From NCBI GenBank assembly GCA_036023115.1, contig JAYKKT010000091.1, positions 28,152,001 to 28,216,000 of the forward strand: a stretch of DNA of 64,000 bases, written 5' to 3'. Below, one piece after another: positions 30,284 through 42,028 of the stretch. The position numbers and the translations under genes are program-made. The notes below the pieces were generated by a model, which ran no database searches, had not been told where the DNA came from, and saw only the letters and a list, made by a program, of their open reading frames with translations. This DNA is from Brasenia schreberi (lineage: Eukaryota > Streptophyta > Magnoliopsida > Nymphaeales > Cabombaceae). How positions within the stretch are numbered: the stretch's first letter is position 1; each line of letters starts with the position of its first letter.

Positions 30284-33200
30284 TGTAAACACCCCGAAAT
30301 CCCACGAATTTCTTAAACGAATCTGGTTTTATACAAGCAGCCCCAAAGGGCCATTTTGAGTTTGGAAACCCAGGAGCCTTCCAAACAACCCTGTACATAT
30401 GTTTTAAACTATATCTTTCAAAAACATACGATATGGCTTTTGAAAACCCTTTTAAAACATGTTTTGAAACCCCGAAGTGGCTTGGCCCGATCAAGATAGG
30501 ACCAGGAGAGCCAAGAAGAGCCCGGAACCGGAGCACCTGTCGAGCCCGGCGCAGCAACTCTTGTATCTGATTCACACCCCAGGATCTCGAACGTCCAAGA
30601 CCCTGTTCTTACCAAAATATCATTTGAAGTCATCTCCGGAAGGCAGAAACGGAGGCAGACGACCATGTTGGCGAAGACCCAACGCAGACGGAGTACTGAT
30701 GCTGTCAGGCCCCGCACGAATCGTCCGTTTCGAACCCAGCTCGAAGGAGTCAGAGTTCAGTTTGGATTGGATCTGGACCATATATATCCAGATTCCAATC
30801 CAAACCCATATGTGGACTTGGATTTGGATTTGGATCCAGAGATCCAATCCAATATCCATATCCATGGCCCACATCACCTTCTCATAAAGGGAGGTGGGGC
30901 CCACTTGAAATTCATGTGGGATATTGGGCATGAGAGAGAGTGGGGGTGAAAAATATCAAGAGTGTTGTATTAAGCTTGACTTGTGTGTCAAGTTTGGGTT
31001 AATCATGTGGGTTAGCCTAATTGAGTGGGTTTAAGCTTGTAATTAGCTAAAACCTAACCTAGGGCTGCACCAACATGGGGTGATCAAGGTCTATGGGCCA
31101 TGCTAAGGGAGCTCCTTCACCTAAACCTAACCCAAAATGCCTAAACCTAGCCTAAACCCCTAATCCACCCCTAATTTGAACCTAATCACCTAACCCACTT
31201 CCCTAATCCCGGCCTAATCCCAACCTAATCACCTAACCCACTCCCCTAATCCTTCCCTAAACCTAGATTAATTCCCCTAATCCTAGCCTAAACCTAGCCT
31301 AATCACCTAACCTAGCTCACTAAACCTCACCCTAAAACCCAACCACCTAACCTAGCCCTAAACCACCCTTAGCCCACGATTTATCCAAACACCTAGTTTT
31401 AAAATATCTGGCCCAACCCCATCCAGCCCACCTTATCTACATACCACCCTACCTAAACCACCTAACCACTACCCACAGCCCAGCCCTAACCGACCTACCC
31501 ATCCCCTATTTAAACCCCCCTCATTGTGGGCGGGTTTTTAAGAAGTGGGAACCACCCTTCCATCCAGCCGGGCCCTCTCCCTCTCCCATCTCTCATCCAG
31601 CCGTGACCACTCCCCAGCAGCTCCACCTGCTCCACCAGCCGCCACCTGCTCCGCCACCTTCCCTCTTCCGTCCACCACCACTACCCCCCAGCCGGACGCC
31701 ATCATCTTCCCCCAACCGACAGCCACCTGCCCGCCACTTTCCCACTCCATCCGCCACTTCTCCCCATTCGGTAAGTACCCCAAACTCCCTCAAAGCCCCT
31801 CTCTACCACCTCTCCACTCTTAGCCACCCATCTTCCCTTCAGCTCAGCCCCTTTGCCGCCACCACCTAAGCCTAGCCGAACCTAGGATAACCCAAGTTGC
31901 TGGCCACTACTTAGCCACCATCTCCCATTCGGCCAACCCCCCCTAGGTGTCCCATTTGGCCTTCCCACTAGCTCACCTTTTAGGTCCAGTTTCCCTAAGT
32001 ACCCAACTTCCCTAGTGATCCTAATACCCACTTGTTCAGCCACTCTAAACTCCCTACTTGGAGGCGCCACCTACTTGCCACCGGCCCCCTTCGAGGCGTC
32101 TATCCCGCGCCCCATTTGCAGCCGGCCAGCACCCTTGATCACATACCTTCGCGGAGCTCCCGTTTGCAGCCCAAGGCCAAGGCCACGCTCAAGCAAGACC
32201 TCTACGGACCAGCTACCCGTAAGTGTCTAAACTCGGTCTTTAGTCGTACACTTGCTTGAAATTCAATTTGATACGGGGTTGTAATAACGGAGCATAGTCT
32301 CCCCCGCTTGTAATAACGTGGCTTGGCACAACCACACACGTGCACTCTCTTAGTCGTGCACAATTTTGAACACACACGGGCCTAATCAGCCCCTAATATA
32401 TAAGTGTACATATATATTTCATTTTCGAAGGGTTTTGTTTAAGTCGGGTGCGTTGTCTTTCAATTCAAGCACTCTCACACACATTGAGCTTTCGCTCTTA
32501 TTTGAAAGACCCAAGTAAGGGCCGACCTATACTATTTGGGTTTCATTTCATGTCGTGTGAGTAAGTCTTTCAATTCAAACACTCTCACACACATTGAGCT
32601 TTCGCTCTTATTTGAAAGACCCAAGTAAGGGCCGACCTATACTATTTGGGTTTCATTTCATGTCGTGTGAGTAAGTCTTTTAATTCAAGCACTTTCACAC
32701 ACATTGAGCCTTCGCTCTTACTCCCAAGACCTTAGTAAAGGCCTTATTGCAGTTATATTTGGGTTTCATTTATGTCGTGTGTGTAGTACTTCAATTCAAG
32801 CACTCTCACACACATTGAGCCTTCGCTCTTACTCCCAAGACCTTAGTCAAGGCCATACTGCAATTTATATTTGGGTTTAATTTCATGTCGTGTGTGTAAG
32901 TCTTTCAATTCAAGCACGCACCCACATTGAGCCTTCGCTCTTATTTGCAAGACCCGAGTAAGGGCTCATATACATAAGATATATACATATCTCCCTTCGG
33001 TTATTTCCCTTCGGTTATTTCCCTTCAGTTATTTCCCTTCTGTTATTTCCCTTCAGTATTGTCTTTACATTTCGGGTTTTCCCTTTGGAGTAGCGTGAGT
33101 TTGCATTGCATCTACGCCATACCACGAGGTAGGACGCATATTGCATCGAAGCAACCCCCGCTCGAATTCGCCCATGTAGTGGAGTGTTCATAACACACAA

Positions 33201-33570
33201 ACTAGGCGACCCAAAAAGGGATAAAAGAAAAGACTTAGGCACGTGCAAATCCACGTGATCTAAAACATGCAATCGCATCTTAAAGACCCGAAATAGACAC
33301 CTCGAACCGTTTCGTAGACTTTCTCCCCAAAACTCGATTTTTGCAAAAGCGTACAGACTGACCCTTGCGCATCGGTGCAAGAAGGTCTGCGACGACAAGA
33401 GCTCACTTGCTCACAGTCGCCACGTTTAGAAGTCAGTGTTAAATATATCTTCGCTAGCTTAAGTAAGCTAGCTGGCACGCCCTATTTGTATACATAGGCC
33501 TTAGACGCACGATAAGATCCACTCCAAGCCACGAAAGAGGCGAAGAGGCGGGGATTTTCGCGCGTCTACA
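30284..33570 (+). repeat. 3' LTR of element E (3287 bases)
   Basis: Nearly identical to 18983-22268; ends TCTACA followed by the target duplication CCACC. U5 hairpin 2 is at 33453-33472 and the PBS-like TGGCACGCCC at 33473-33482. Confidence 0.95.
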
Positions 33571-33575
33571 CCACC

Positions 33576-36485
33576 CCAAAAGATAATTTCCCTTTACCAA
33601 ACATTGATTTGATAGTCGATAGTACTGCAAATCATGAAATGTTTTCATTCATGGATGGCTATTCAGGATATAACCAAATCAAACTAAGCCCACGAGATCA
33701 GGCTAAAACCGCCTTTACAACCCCATGGGGCACGTACTGTTATACGGTCATGCCCTTTGGTTTGAAAAATGCTGGCGCCACGTACCAAAGAGCTATGACC
33801 TCGATCTTTCACGATCAAATTCATGAGCTCGTGGAGGTATATGTAGATGATCTCCTGGCTAAGTCAAAAAATCGATGCACTCATCTCGAATGCTTACAAA
33901 AGATTTTCGAAAGGCTTAGACTTTACAACATAAAGCTAAACCCTCAAAAATGCGTATTCGGTGTAGAATCCGGTAAGCTTTTAGGATTTATGGTAAGCCA
34001 AAGGGGCATAGAAGTTGACCCCTCTAAGTGTAGAGCCATCATAGACATGACCCCACCCTCCAATCTCACGCAGATTCGTAGCCTCCAAGGTCGCCTACAG
34101 TCCATTCGCAGGTTTATCTCAAACCTGGCAACTAGATGCGAACCCTTCAACAAGTTGCTGAAAAAGGGTACGAAATTTTTATGGGATGACGAGTGCCAAA
34201 AATCATTTGAAAGGTTAAAAGCATACTTAGTTAATCCCCTTGTTTTAAACCCTCCAAAACCAGGAAAACCTCTTCTACTTTACATTTCTGTGCATGCGAA
34301 TGCTTTGGGAGCTCTGTTAGCTCAATACGAGGATGACACTCACAAGGAATGTGCCATATACTATCTTTCAAAAACTCTCCTGGCTTATGAAAGGAATTAT
34401 CAGGCCATGGAGAAGACGTGCTTGGCCCTAGTTTGGGCCTGCCAGAAATTTCGACACTATTTCCTAGATCATGAGATCTGGATAGTGTCCAAGCTTGACC
34501 CAATCAAGCACTTATTCGAAAAACCCATTCTCACGGGTAGATTGGGCAAATGGCAACTCCTTCTAATGGAGTATGACTTGAAATACCATCACCAGGTCTC
34601 CATTAAGGGGCAAGCCCTAGCAGACTACGTGGCTGAGTTCCCCCTAGAAGATGCGTATCCCACACTCAATGAAATGCCGGATGAAGGCATATTGCAAAAC
34701 CATTTTCAAAACCACATTTTGGCTAACTCTTTCGAAAACCAAGTGTGGAAGATGCACTTCGACGGGGCACGAAACCAACGAGGGGCAGGAGCCGGGATCA
34801 TCCTCGTATCCCCCGAAAAGGGAGAAATCCCCATAGCAATCCGTCTAGATTTCGAATGTTCCAACAATATAGCCGAGTATGAAGCACTCATACAAGGTTT
34901 AAAAGTTTCGAAAACTCTAGGGGCAGCATGCATCGAGGTTTTTGGAGATTCCCTCCTTGTTATAAACCAAGTTTTAAAAATTTGGCAAGTTCGAAACGAA
35001 AAACTGCTTCCATACCACGAATTGGCCACTCGACTGGTTGAGTCGTTCCAATCGTGCACTCTCACACATGTAGGAAGAGAGGATAATGGCGTCGCTGATG
35101 CCCTCTCATCCTTGGGTTCAGCCCTAAGGGTCGATCCCACTTTGGGAACCAGACCCCTTGAAATATGGCACTCACCCACTCCTTCCATACACGATTTGCA
35201 AATCTGCCAAAATAACCCTAATTCTGATGAAAAACCTTGGTTTTATGACATAAAGAATTTTTTAGAAAATGGGGGATTCACTGAGGATGCCACGTCTAAA
35301 GATAAGGCATTCATCCGAAAAATTTCCACCCGATACACGATTTTGGGAGGGGTTCTGTACAAAAAGAGTTTTACGGGCATCTTACTAAGATGCGTCGACC
35401 TAGAGGAGGCTAGGATTGTTATGCACGAATTCCACGATGGAGAATGTGGAGGTCATGTCAATGCCAACATGATGGCAATGAAAATACTTAGAGCAGGTTA
35501 TTTTTGGTCTACCCTGAGAAAGGATTGCCACGATCATGTTAGGAAGTGTCACCCGTGTCAAGTGCATGGTCACGCCATTCATATCCCCTCATCATCACTG
35601 CATTCCGTGGTCAGCCCCTGGCCATTCACCATGTGGGCGTTTGATATCGTAGGACCAATTTTTCCAAAGGCCTCAAACGGACACAGGTTCATTTTAGCAG
35701 CCACTGAGTATTTTTCCAAGTGGGTCGAAGCCGCCTCCCTAACAAATGTCCAGGGACAACATGTGGTGGCCTTCATTAGGAAAAACATCTTGGCTCGATT
35801 TGGAGTTCCAAGAGATCTTGTGTCCGATAATGGCACCCCATTTAAAAATGAGCGGATGGTCAAGCTGTGCAACAAGTATGGCATAAATCATCACTTCTCA
35901 TCGCCTTACTACCCTCAAGGCAACGGCCAAGCCGAAGCCACCAACAAGACTCTCATCAGCATTGTTGAGAAAACCTTAGAGAAGGGTAGAACATGGCACG
36001 AGAAGTTGGATGAAGCCTTATGGGCTTATAGGACTTCCATCCGCACTCCCACAAATGCCACGCCTTTTGAGTTGGTTTACGGCACAAACGCCATTCTCCC
36101 CATCCATACACATCTGCATTCATTTCATACATCCGTTGCACTCGACCTCCCCCTAGAGACGCTTCAGCATGCTAGGATGGCCGAACTAGATCTATTAGAT
36201 GAGAGGCGACTCCTTGCTATGGACCATGCTCATGCATACCGGCAAAGGATCGCCCGACATTATGAAAAACATATGAAACCTCGCCACTTTGAAGTGGGAG
36301 AGCTAGTTTTGAAAATCATCCACCATCGTGGCCCACATCCACTTGGAAAGTGGCGGCCCAAGTGGGATGGCCCTTACGTCGTGCGTGGAACCACCACAAA
36401 CAATTCTTATTGGTTAACCGATGTCGAGGGTAGGAATTTAGCAGATCCTATAAATATTCAGTATTTGAAAAAATATCATGTATAG
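33576..36485 (+). CDS. pol of element C, remainder: RT, two RNase H, integrase
   Basis: Continues the frame broken at 18982, with CCA as the next codon after one copy of the duplicated CCACC. It is fully open to TAG at 36483-36485. It contains RT with YVDD (33840-33851), Ty3-type RNase H, archaeal-type RNase H (first Asp codon 34761-34763) and an integrase zinc domain (HEFHDGECGGH ... CHPC). The catalytic Asp/Asp/Glu codons are at 35643, 35826 and 35934, followed by the C-terminal GKW-x2-KWDGPYVV segment. All catalytic residues are intact, so apart from the E insertion this is the best pol in the window. The dual RNase H is a hallmark of the Tat lineage. Confidence 0.92.
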   Translation, partial: PKDNFPLPNIDLIVDSTANHEMFSFMDGYSGYNQIKLSPRDQAKTAFTTPWGTYCYTVMPFGLKNAGATYQRAMTSIFHDQIHELVEVYVDDLLAKSKNRCTHLECLQKIFERLRLYNIKLNPQKCVFGVESGKLLGFMVSQRGIEVDPSKCRAIIDMTPPSNLTQIRSLQGRLQSIRRFISNLATRCEPFNKLLKKGTKFLWDDECQKSFERLKAYLVNPLVLNPPKPGKPLLLYISVHANALGALLAQYEDDTHKECAIYYLSKTLLAYERNYQAMEKTCLALVWACQKFRHYFLDHEIWIVSKLDPIKHLFEKPILTGRLGKWQLLLMEYDLKYHHQVSIKGQALADYVAEFPLEDAYPTLNEMPDEGILQNHFQNHILANSFENQVWKMHFDGARNQRGAGAGIILVSPEKGEIPIAIRLDFECSNNIAEYEALIQGLKVSKTLGAACIEVFGDSLLVINQVLKIWQVRNEKLLPYHELATRLVESFQSCTLTHVGREDNGVADALSSLGSALRVDPTLGTRPLEIWHSPTPSIHDLQICQNNPNSDEKPWFYDIKNFLENGGFTEDATSKDKAFIRKISTRYTILGGVLYKKSFTGILLRCVDLEEARIVMHEFHDGECGGHVNANMMAMKILRAGYFWSTLRKDCHDHVRKCHPCQVHGHAIHIPSSSLHSVVSPWPFTMWAFDIVGPIFPKASNGHRFILAATEYFSKWVEAASLTNVQGQHVVAFIRKNILARFGVPRDLVSDNGTPFKNERMVKLCNKYGINHHFSSPYYPQGNGQAEATNKTLISIVEKTLEKGRTWHEKLDEALWAYRTSIRTPTNATPFELVYGTNAILPIHTHLHSFHTSVALDLPLETLQHARMAELDLLDERRLLAMDHAHAYRQRIARHYEKHMKPRHFEVGELVLKIIHHRGPHPLGKWRPKWDGPYVVRGTTTNNSYWLTDVEGRNLADPINIQYLKKYHV

Positions 36486-37685
36486 GGTCTGAGTTAAATT
36501 CCCATTTTTGTGAAAAATATTTTAGGGAAAGCCACTTTGAAACTTCGAAACCAAGGATCAAAGGTAAGTTGGGTGACCCTGAATGAAAGAATCGACATTT
36601 TGTGAAAAAGCAGAGCTTTCCAAATACGTGGCTACATTTCAAAATCCTTCTTCTTACAAAGAAAGGCCGAATTCAATATAACAAGATACTTGCAAGTTGT
36701 ACGTGCTATTTCTAAATAGGCTAAACTAGAATGGGTCAAGTATGACCTTGGGATAAGTCCTCCCCTCTTCTCTTCTCCTTCCAAAAGGAAAACCTGGCCA
36801 AAACAAGGGGAAATCCCCACCAAAAAGCCCTTTCCCAAAAAAAAAAAAAAAAAAAGAAAAACGAATCAAAAAGAAAATTTGAGTCTTCTATGTAAAAGAG
36901 GGATTAAAGAAAAAATACTCCCAAAGGGAGACCCTCTATGGAAAAAAAAGGAGAGAAAAAGGCCAAAAAGCTCAAAAGAGAGTAGTTTTCCGCCTTCTTT
37001 GCCTCAAACCACGGGACACTTCAGAAGGGACCGTGGTACTTCTTTCCCATCCCTGTGACTTATCCCGAGCGAAACATGGTTCATTTCAGGGAATCCTAAA
37101 GTAAAAATAGGATTTACTTACTTGAATTTCGTCTTGTTTGAGAATACAACGTTTTGAGTAAGGCATAAGAATTTTGAAACGTGGCTTATTTTCTCATAAA
37201 ACCTCTGCTAGATTAGCAAGGGTCGAAACTCGAGTAAAGGCAAACACAAGGAGCTGAAGGTCCTTATGATCGATGGCTCAGAAAAGTTTTCCCTCTTAAA
37301 AATGAATTTCAGAAAAACTCGAACATCAAGCATACGTAAGGCCCGCTCACTTGGAGCAGCAGGTCTTCATAAAAGTCTCAAAAGTTCGACCATATGATTT
37401 GGTCTCTAGGAGATCGCCCTTTCTAACACCTCATCCATAGCATGCACCTTTGCAGGTCCGCGCATGAACATTTCATATGTGATCTCCACTTAGGGTTAGA
37501 TCCATAGAAAGTCCCCTTTTGGCAAAAAAATCCCCTCCTATCGGATTTTTAAAAGAAAGTTTCTTTTGCTCAAAATTTGGGACGATCCCATATTCTCAAG
37601 ATCAAATCCGGGAGAAAACAAAACAGGGGTGTTATCTTCTTCGCCATTATCCAAATCAATTTGGATAATGCCAAAGAGGGGCATC
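36486..37685 (+). other. 3' untranslated region of element C
   Basis: Colinear with that of E. Includes a pure A tract near 36836-36855, the ACCACGG / CCGTGGT hairpin (37008-37037) and, at 37646-37669, a perfect 11-base inverted repeat with arms ATTATCCAAAT and ATTTGGATAAT around CA. The polypurine tract AAAGAGGGG (37673-37681) plus CATC then leads into the LTR. Confidence 0.75.
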
Positions 37686-38410
37686 TGTAAACACCCCAAA
37701 AACCCAAATACTTTTCAAAACCAAATTGCCTGGTTTGAAAACCAGTTCAAAAGATAAGAATTTTCGAAAAACTCAGGAAATCGAAACATTTCAAAATTCT
37801 GTTTTCCAACCCTGTTTGAAACATGAAAAATCTTGAAAATGGACGAAAGTCCTATTTTTATGAAAGACCAGACGAACAGATGAAGCCTGGCTCAAAACAG
37901 TCGCAAAAGAATAAAAAAGTTCGAAGGTCAAGCCCAACCCGATGAAAAGTGAATTTCGAGGACGAAAAAGAAGCCCAGGCCACAAACGCATTTCAAGCCT
38001 GAAGCATCAAAGGCCAAGCCGAAAGCATCTCTGAAATCATGGAAAATCCAAGTCAAATGCAAGAAGAAACAGTCGAAACAGAGTCCAGAAAGACGAAAAG
38101 AAGCTTGGACGATGAAAATGGGAAAAACCCAGCGTAAGACGGAATCTTGATGAACTCAGGACCCGCACGAAGCATCCAGCTTGAAACGCCAGAAAGGACT
38201 AAAGAAGAGAAAAATTTGGATCAAATCTAGATCCAAAAATCTAGATCCAGATCCAAGATCCATATCCAAACGAAACTTGGATTGGATTGGATCCGAATTT
38301 TAGAGACCAACAAAGGATCCATATCCACACAAGGGGCCTATAAAAGGACGTGAGTGGGCTGGCTTTGAAGGGGACGATTTTTCCAGCACTTCACGTGGAT
38401 AGTTGGGGGG

Positions 38411-38446
<36 letters not shown>

Positions 38447-40608
38447 GGTCAACAAAAGGGGCTGGCCTTCCCCTCTTATTTTGTAAAATTGTGGGTTGGT
38501 CTTGTGGGCTGCACTCAAGTGCAAGTGAGAGCATCTCACGCCTTGCATTTTGCTGGAAATGGAGAGAAACTTGGCGGCATTGGATGGGCTATCTTCAATG
38601 GGGATTGGCTGCGTTGGAAACGAGATCAAATGGGCTGATAGGTTGTCAAGGTAAGCCCCTAAAATCCTGCCCAAAGTCCCTTCTTTTCGTACCTCTCAAA
38701 ACCACCTAAACCCTAAAAGGTAAAGACGTCCAAAGTCCAGCCAAGATGCTGGCCGAACTTCACTAATGGGACGATCCTAGTTCTACCTAAGACTACCCTA
38801 ATCTAGAACCATACCCAGCTCGGCCATTGGCTGGCCAAGCTCACCTTAGATCCCTCCCAGCCAAACCATCTAGCACTAAACCACCTAAACTATTTCCTAA
38901 ACCAAAACTACTCCTAGAGACCTAGCCAAAACCGAGTGTCTAAAACACTCGGTTCCTTCCTTTGGGACGAACCCGTTTTCACCCATCTAGCTAGCTGAGT
39001 TCATTTTAGGTTTTGTCCTAAACTAAATCCATTACCTAAGTTAGATCCTAACCAAAAGAACTAACCTACACCTACCCAGCTCGGCCACCCTCTGGCCGAG
39101 CCACTCTCTTAAGATCTCACGTGAGATCAAACACCCAACATCAGCCCAAGCTCGGCCACCCTTTGGCCGAGCATTGCCCTAGAGCTTACCTTAGGATTCC
39201 CCCTAAGATCACTCACTATCCCTAAACCAATCTCGACCCATGGTGAGACGAGTATCCCTTCGCATCTCGCCCGAACCACTTCTTTAGACATCCCCTAACT
39301 CGACCACTAGCTGGTCAGATTTTCCCCTTAGAGCCTTGAGCTAACCTTCGACCAAAACGAACCACCTAGACCTAACTCAGATCCGTTAGTTTTTCACCCT
39401 AGATCTATCATATCTAAACCCGAAACCCATAGTGCATTAACTTGTCAATCTAGCCCAAGTCACGATCTAGGATCAACCTTCTACGCAGCTGGTCATCTCG
39501 CAGAGGAAAGTCCATCCAACGGCTATATCCAAGGTCAGGTTTCGCTGAAAAAGGAAGCCCAAGCAAAAGTCGAGTAAGTGCTCGAATCTGATTCTTTACG
39601 TTGTTTCAAATTCAATTCAATTTGATACGGGGTTGTAATAATGGAGCGTAGTCTCCCCCCGAGATGTAATATTATGGTTTGAAACACGAATCACACACGT
39701 ACACTCGAGCCTTTCCGCTCTTATCTGCACACCTTTTGCACACAAAACGGGCCTCGACAGCCCATAAGATATAGTTCTATTTATATACATTCAGCTGGGT
39801 TTTAAGGTTCAAGTTGCGTGAGTTGTCTTTCATTTTATACACCCAAAAGCACTCACTCACAATTGAGCCTTTCCGCTCTTACATATATATACGTATTTCC
39901 CCTTTCCGCTGGGTTTTTAAGGTTCAAGTCGTGTGAGTTGCCCTTTCAATTTATACACTTAAAGCACTCACTCACATTGAGCCTTCTCGCTCTTAAGATA
40001 TAGCTATATATATTTTTCCTTCTACATCTAAGATATAGCCATATTTCCCTTTCTGCTATTTCCCTTTCCGCTATTTCCCTTTCTGTTATTTCACTTCTGT
40101 TATGTCTTTAAATTCGGGGTTTTCCCTTCAAAGTTGTGTGAGTTTGCATTGCATATCCGCCACACTCGAGATAGGGAGCATACTTGCATCGAACCAGATT
40201 GGTCAAAACGTGTAGTACTTACCTTAAATCGAGCACTGGATGCACATGACTACACGCCAAAATCTGCTAAAACCCGTGAGATACAGGAGCGCATAGATCC
40301 CATGTGTAAAAGTTGCAAATTTGACAAAAACCAGTAGATAAAACACTTTTCAAGTTTTCAAAAAGAGTCGTGTTTGTAAAATCGAGTTTTTCTAAAGCGT
40401 ACAGACTGACCCTTGTGCGCCGGTACAAGAAAGTCTGCGACGAAAAGAACCCACTTATCCACAGTCGCCCCAAAAGTCAGATATTTTCAAAAAATCACTT
40501 CGCTAGTTTGAGAAAGCTAGCTGGCACGCCCTTTTTAAAAGCAACGTAAGCACGAAGAGATTCGCTTCAGGCCTAAGAACCCGGAGTCGAGGATTTTCCG
40601 TGTCTACA
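37686..40608 (+). repeat. 3' LTR of element C (2923 bases)
   Basis: Matches 12143-15068 except for about 15 substitutions and a shorter (GA)n tract (38415-38443). Ends TCTACA, followed by the target duplication GAGCT. Hairpin 2 (40502-40521) differs by one base from the 5' copy: the A/G mismatch in the 5' LTR is a possible T/G wobble here. Confidence 0.93.
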
Positions 40609-40613
40609 GAGCT

Positions 40614-40802
40614 CTCTTTTCTTTTGTTTTTAAACAAGGGGTGGCTTTTGAGACTCTGGGCTTGATTTTCTCTTCTTGTCGGGGCTCTCCTTTTGCCTTT
40701 TGTACCTGTTTTCACATTTTAAAATAGGTTGTCGTTTTGGCTCAAACGAGCTTTTTGTGTCTTTGAGAGTTTTTGATTTTTGGAAAATTCGGGGTATTTA
40801 CA
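40614..40802 (-). repeat. Minus-strand LTR F, start
   Basis: The reverse complement begins TGTAAATACCCCG at 40802 and matches the first 190 bases of the LTR at 8648. With 9391-12142 it makes a 2.94 kb minus-strand LTR into which C was inserted. The base next to its start is not a polypurine tract; GGAGC (minus strand) precedes it, so this end is a 5' LTR or solo-LTR boundary. Confidence 0.85.
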
Positions 40803-41174
40803 GCTCCTAATCCTTGGTATGGTGTATACCCCATTTTTAAGATCATATTTCAAGGCCTTTTGATTTTTGAAAAAGTTTTATAAAGTGAATGGCCTTGAAA
40901 TCGAGTGTCATCAATATCATGGATGTACACACGATTTGTTTTAGGTAGGAGCTGGGTTATATGGGTTGTGGGAGACTTAGGCTTAGGCTTAGGTTCGGGT
41001 TTATGATGCAAGATTCAACTTAAGGAGATTGGTTCATGCATGGTAGGGTTAGGTGTTCCTAGGATGTCGAAGCATGCCCTAGGAGTATCCATTTCTACCA
41101 TATCTTGAACTTTATTTTGTTTTTGTTTTTGAAATTCCATTTGGTGCGGGACATTCAGTGCACCTTGAAAATCC
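40803..41174 (-). pseudogene. gag-protease tail remnant of element H
   Basis: On the minus strand it encodes HDIDDTRFQGHSLYKTFSK and, after a stop, NMILKMGYTPYQGLG. These align with NMDDSKFQDHELY and MLLNMGYMPYKSLG near the end of the C gag-protease frame. LTR F is inserted right after GLG. Confidence 0.65.
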
Positions 41175-41912
41175 TCATTTTTGGGTATGTTTGGTGGGTG
41201 CATGAGTATGATTCGATGCATCCGATGTATAAACGGTCGACCCTATACTAAGAAAAGGAGGATCGAGAGGGGAGTTCAAAGGGGGATGAGTTTTGGACAT
41301 ACCTCTTTCCGGCTCGTCTACCTTTTCATGGTGACAGCAAGCCTTGTCCTCGGGTGACTTTGCTTCGAGCTCCCGTTGCCTTTCGAGGTGTTCCTTTTCC
41401 AATCCTATGTGACTCTCATCCTCTTGTGACACTTGTGGGGTGTGTGGAGTGTGGATCTCATGCCTCATTTTGTATGTGTGCCCAGGAACGTGGACTTCAT
41501 TCCCAACTTTCGGAATTTCAACTTTTTGTTTTTCAAGTTTTTTTGGTTTTTGAAAATTTTTCAGATTTTTTTGGCTTTTTGAACTATAAAAATCTTTTTT
41601 TGAATTTTGTTTGGAACTTGGGGTGCTTGGATGCTTGGAAAGGTTGGATGACTTGATGTGCACTCTTGCTTCTTCTCCAGCCACATATCCTTCATCGAAT
41701 TTTGGATTTGATTTAGTTTTTCTTTCATGATCTTTCTCTCTATGTACTCGAGATGAGCTTTCATGTGATCGATGCGCCTTGGCCTCATGGCTTAGAGCAT
41801 AGATCTTCCTAAAGATTTTCTTTATAGTAGCCATCTCTTTTTGGGCTTTAGAGGATTTGAAAAACCATTTCGAAGTATTCGATGAGGATTTCCTCGGCTT
41901 GCTTTCATCCAT
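41175..41912 (-). CDS. Reduced gag-like protein of element H (245 residues)
   Basis: An intact minus-strand frame. I start it at MDESKPRK (41912), at the place where gag starts relative to the PBS in C and E. The frame is open further upstream to 42020 but that stretch overlaps the PBS. The first 60 residues resemble the gag N-terminus (Ser-rich, then IYALSHEAKAHRSHESSS against VAALSQEAEAADSCSS). After that it is a Lys/Glu/His-rich hydrophilic protein with no Retrotrans_gag core, zinc knuckle or enzyme motif. Role unknown; it could be an RNA- or particle-binding remnant. Openness over 246 codons in an old-looking copy is notable. Confidence 0.55.
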   Translation of the reverse strand: MDESKPRKSSSNTSKWFFKSSKAQKEMATIKKIFRKIYALSHEAKAHRSHESSSRVHREKDHERKTKSNPKFDEGYVAGEEARVHIKSSNLSKHPSTPSSKQNSKKDFYSSKSQKNLKNFQKPKKLEKQKVEIPKVGNEVHVPGHTYKMRHEIHTPHTPQVSQEDESHIGLEKEHLERQRELEAKSPEDKACCHHEKVDEPERGMSKTHPPLNSPLDPPFLSIGSTVYTSDASNHTHAPTKHTQK

Positions 41913-42006
41913 TATTTTCAAAATTTGTGCACAAGTTGGAAAAACACCACGAATTTGTAAAAATTTTGGAGTTTCACTTTTTGAAATGAAGTTCCTTAAG
42001 ACCCGA

Positions 42007-42024
42007 GTCCCACCGGGCATGCCA
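42007..42024 (-). other. Primer-binding site of element H
   Basis: TGGCATGCCCGGTGGGAC on the minus strand differs by one base from the C/E site and follows the LTR end by four bases. Confidence 0.75.
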
Positions 42025-42028
42025 ATTC

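Larger units (their letters stand above)
18983..33570 (+). mobile_element. Element E: complete Tat-type Ty3/Gypsy element (14.6 kb)
   Basis: LTRs of 3286 and 3287 bases bound the element. It lies in the RT gene of element C with a perfect 5-base duplication CCACC (18978-18982 and 33571-33575). The LTRs differ at about 15 sites by eye (about 0.5%), so it is very young and must postdate C. Domain order is gag, protease, RT, RNase H, archaeal-type RNase H, integrase, which places it in the Tat lineage. Two frameshifts in the coding region suggest this copy cannot make all proteins. Confidence 0.95.
12143..40608 (+). mobile_element. Element C: complete Tat-type Ty3/Gypsy element, split by E
   Basis: Two near-identical 2.92 kb LTRs bound this element, and it is flanked by the 5-base duplication GAGCT (12138-12142 and 40609-40613). 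The host site is the minus-strand LTR F. Without the inserted E it is about 13.9 kb and contains PBS, gag-protease, pol, 3' untranslated region and polypurine tract. The LTRs differ at about 15 sites by eye plus a microsatellite length change, so the insertion is recent. Gag has two premature stops, so this copy is probably not autonomous. Confidence 0.93.

Noticed and set aside
41913..42020. Extending the H gag-like frame to the ATG at 42020
   Set aside because: That start lies inside the primer-binding site. The start at 41912 corresponds to the gag start of C and E.
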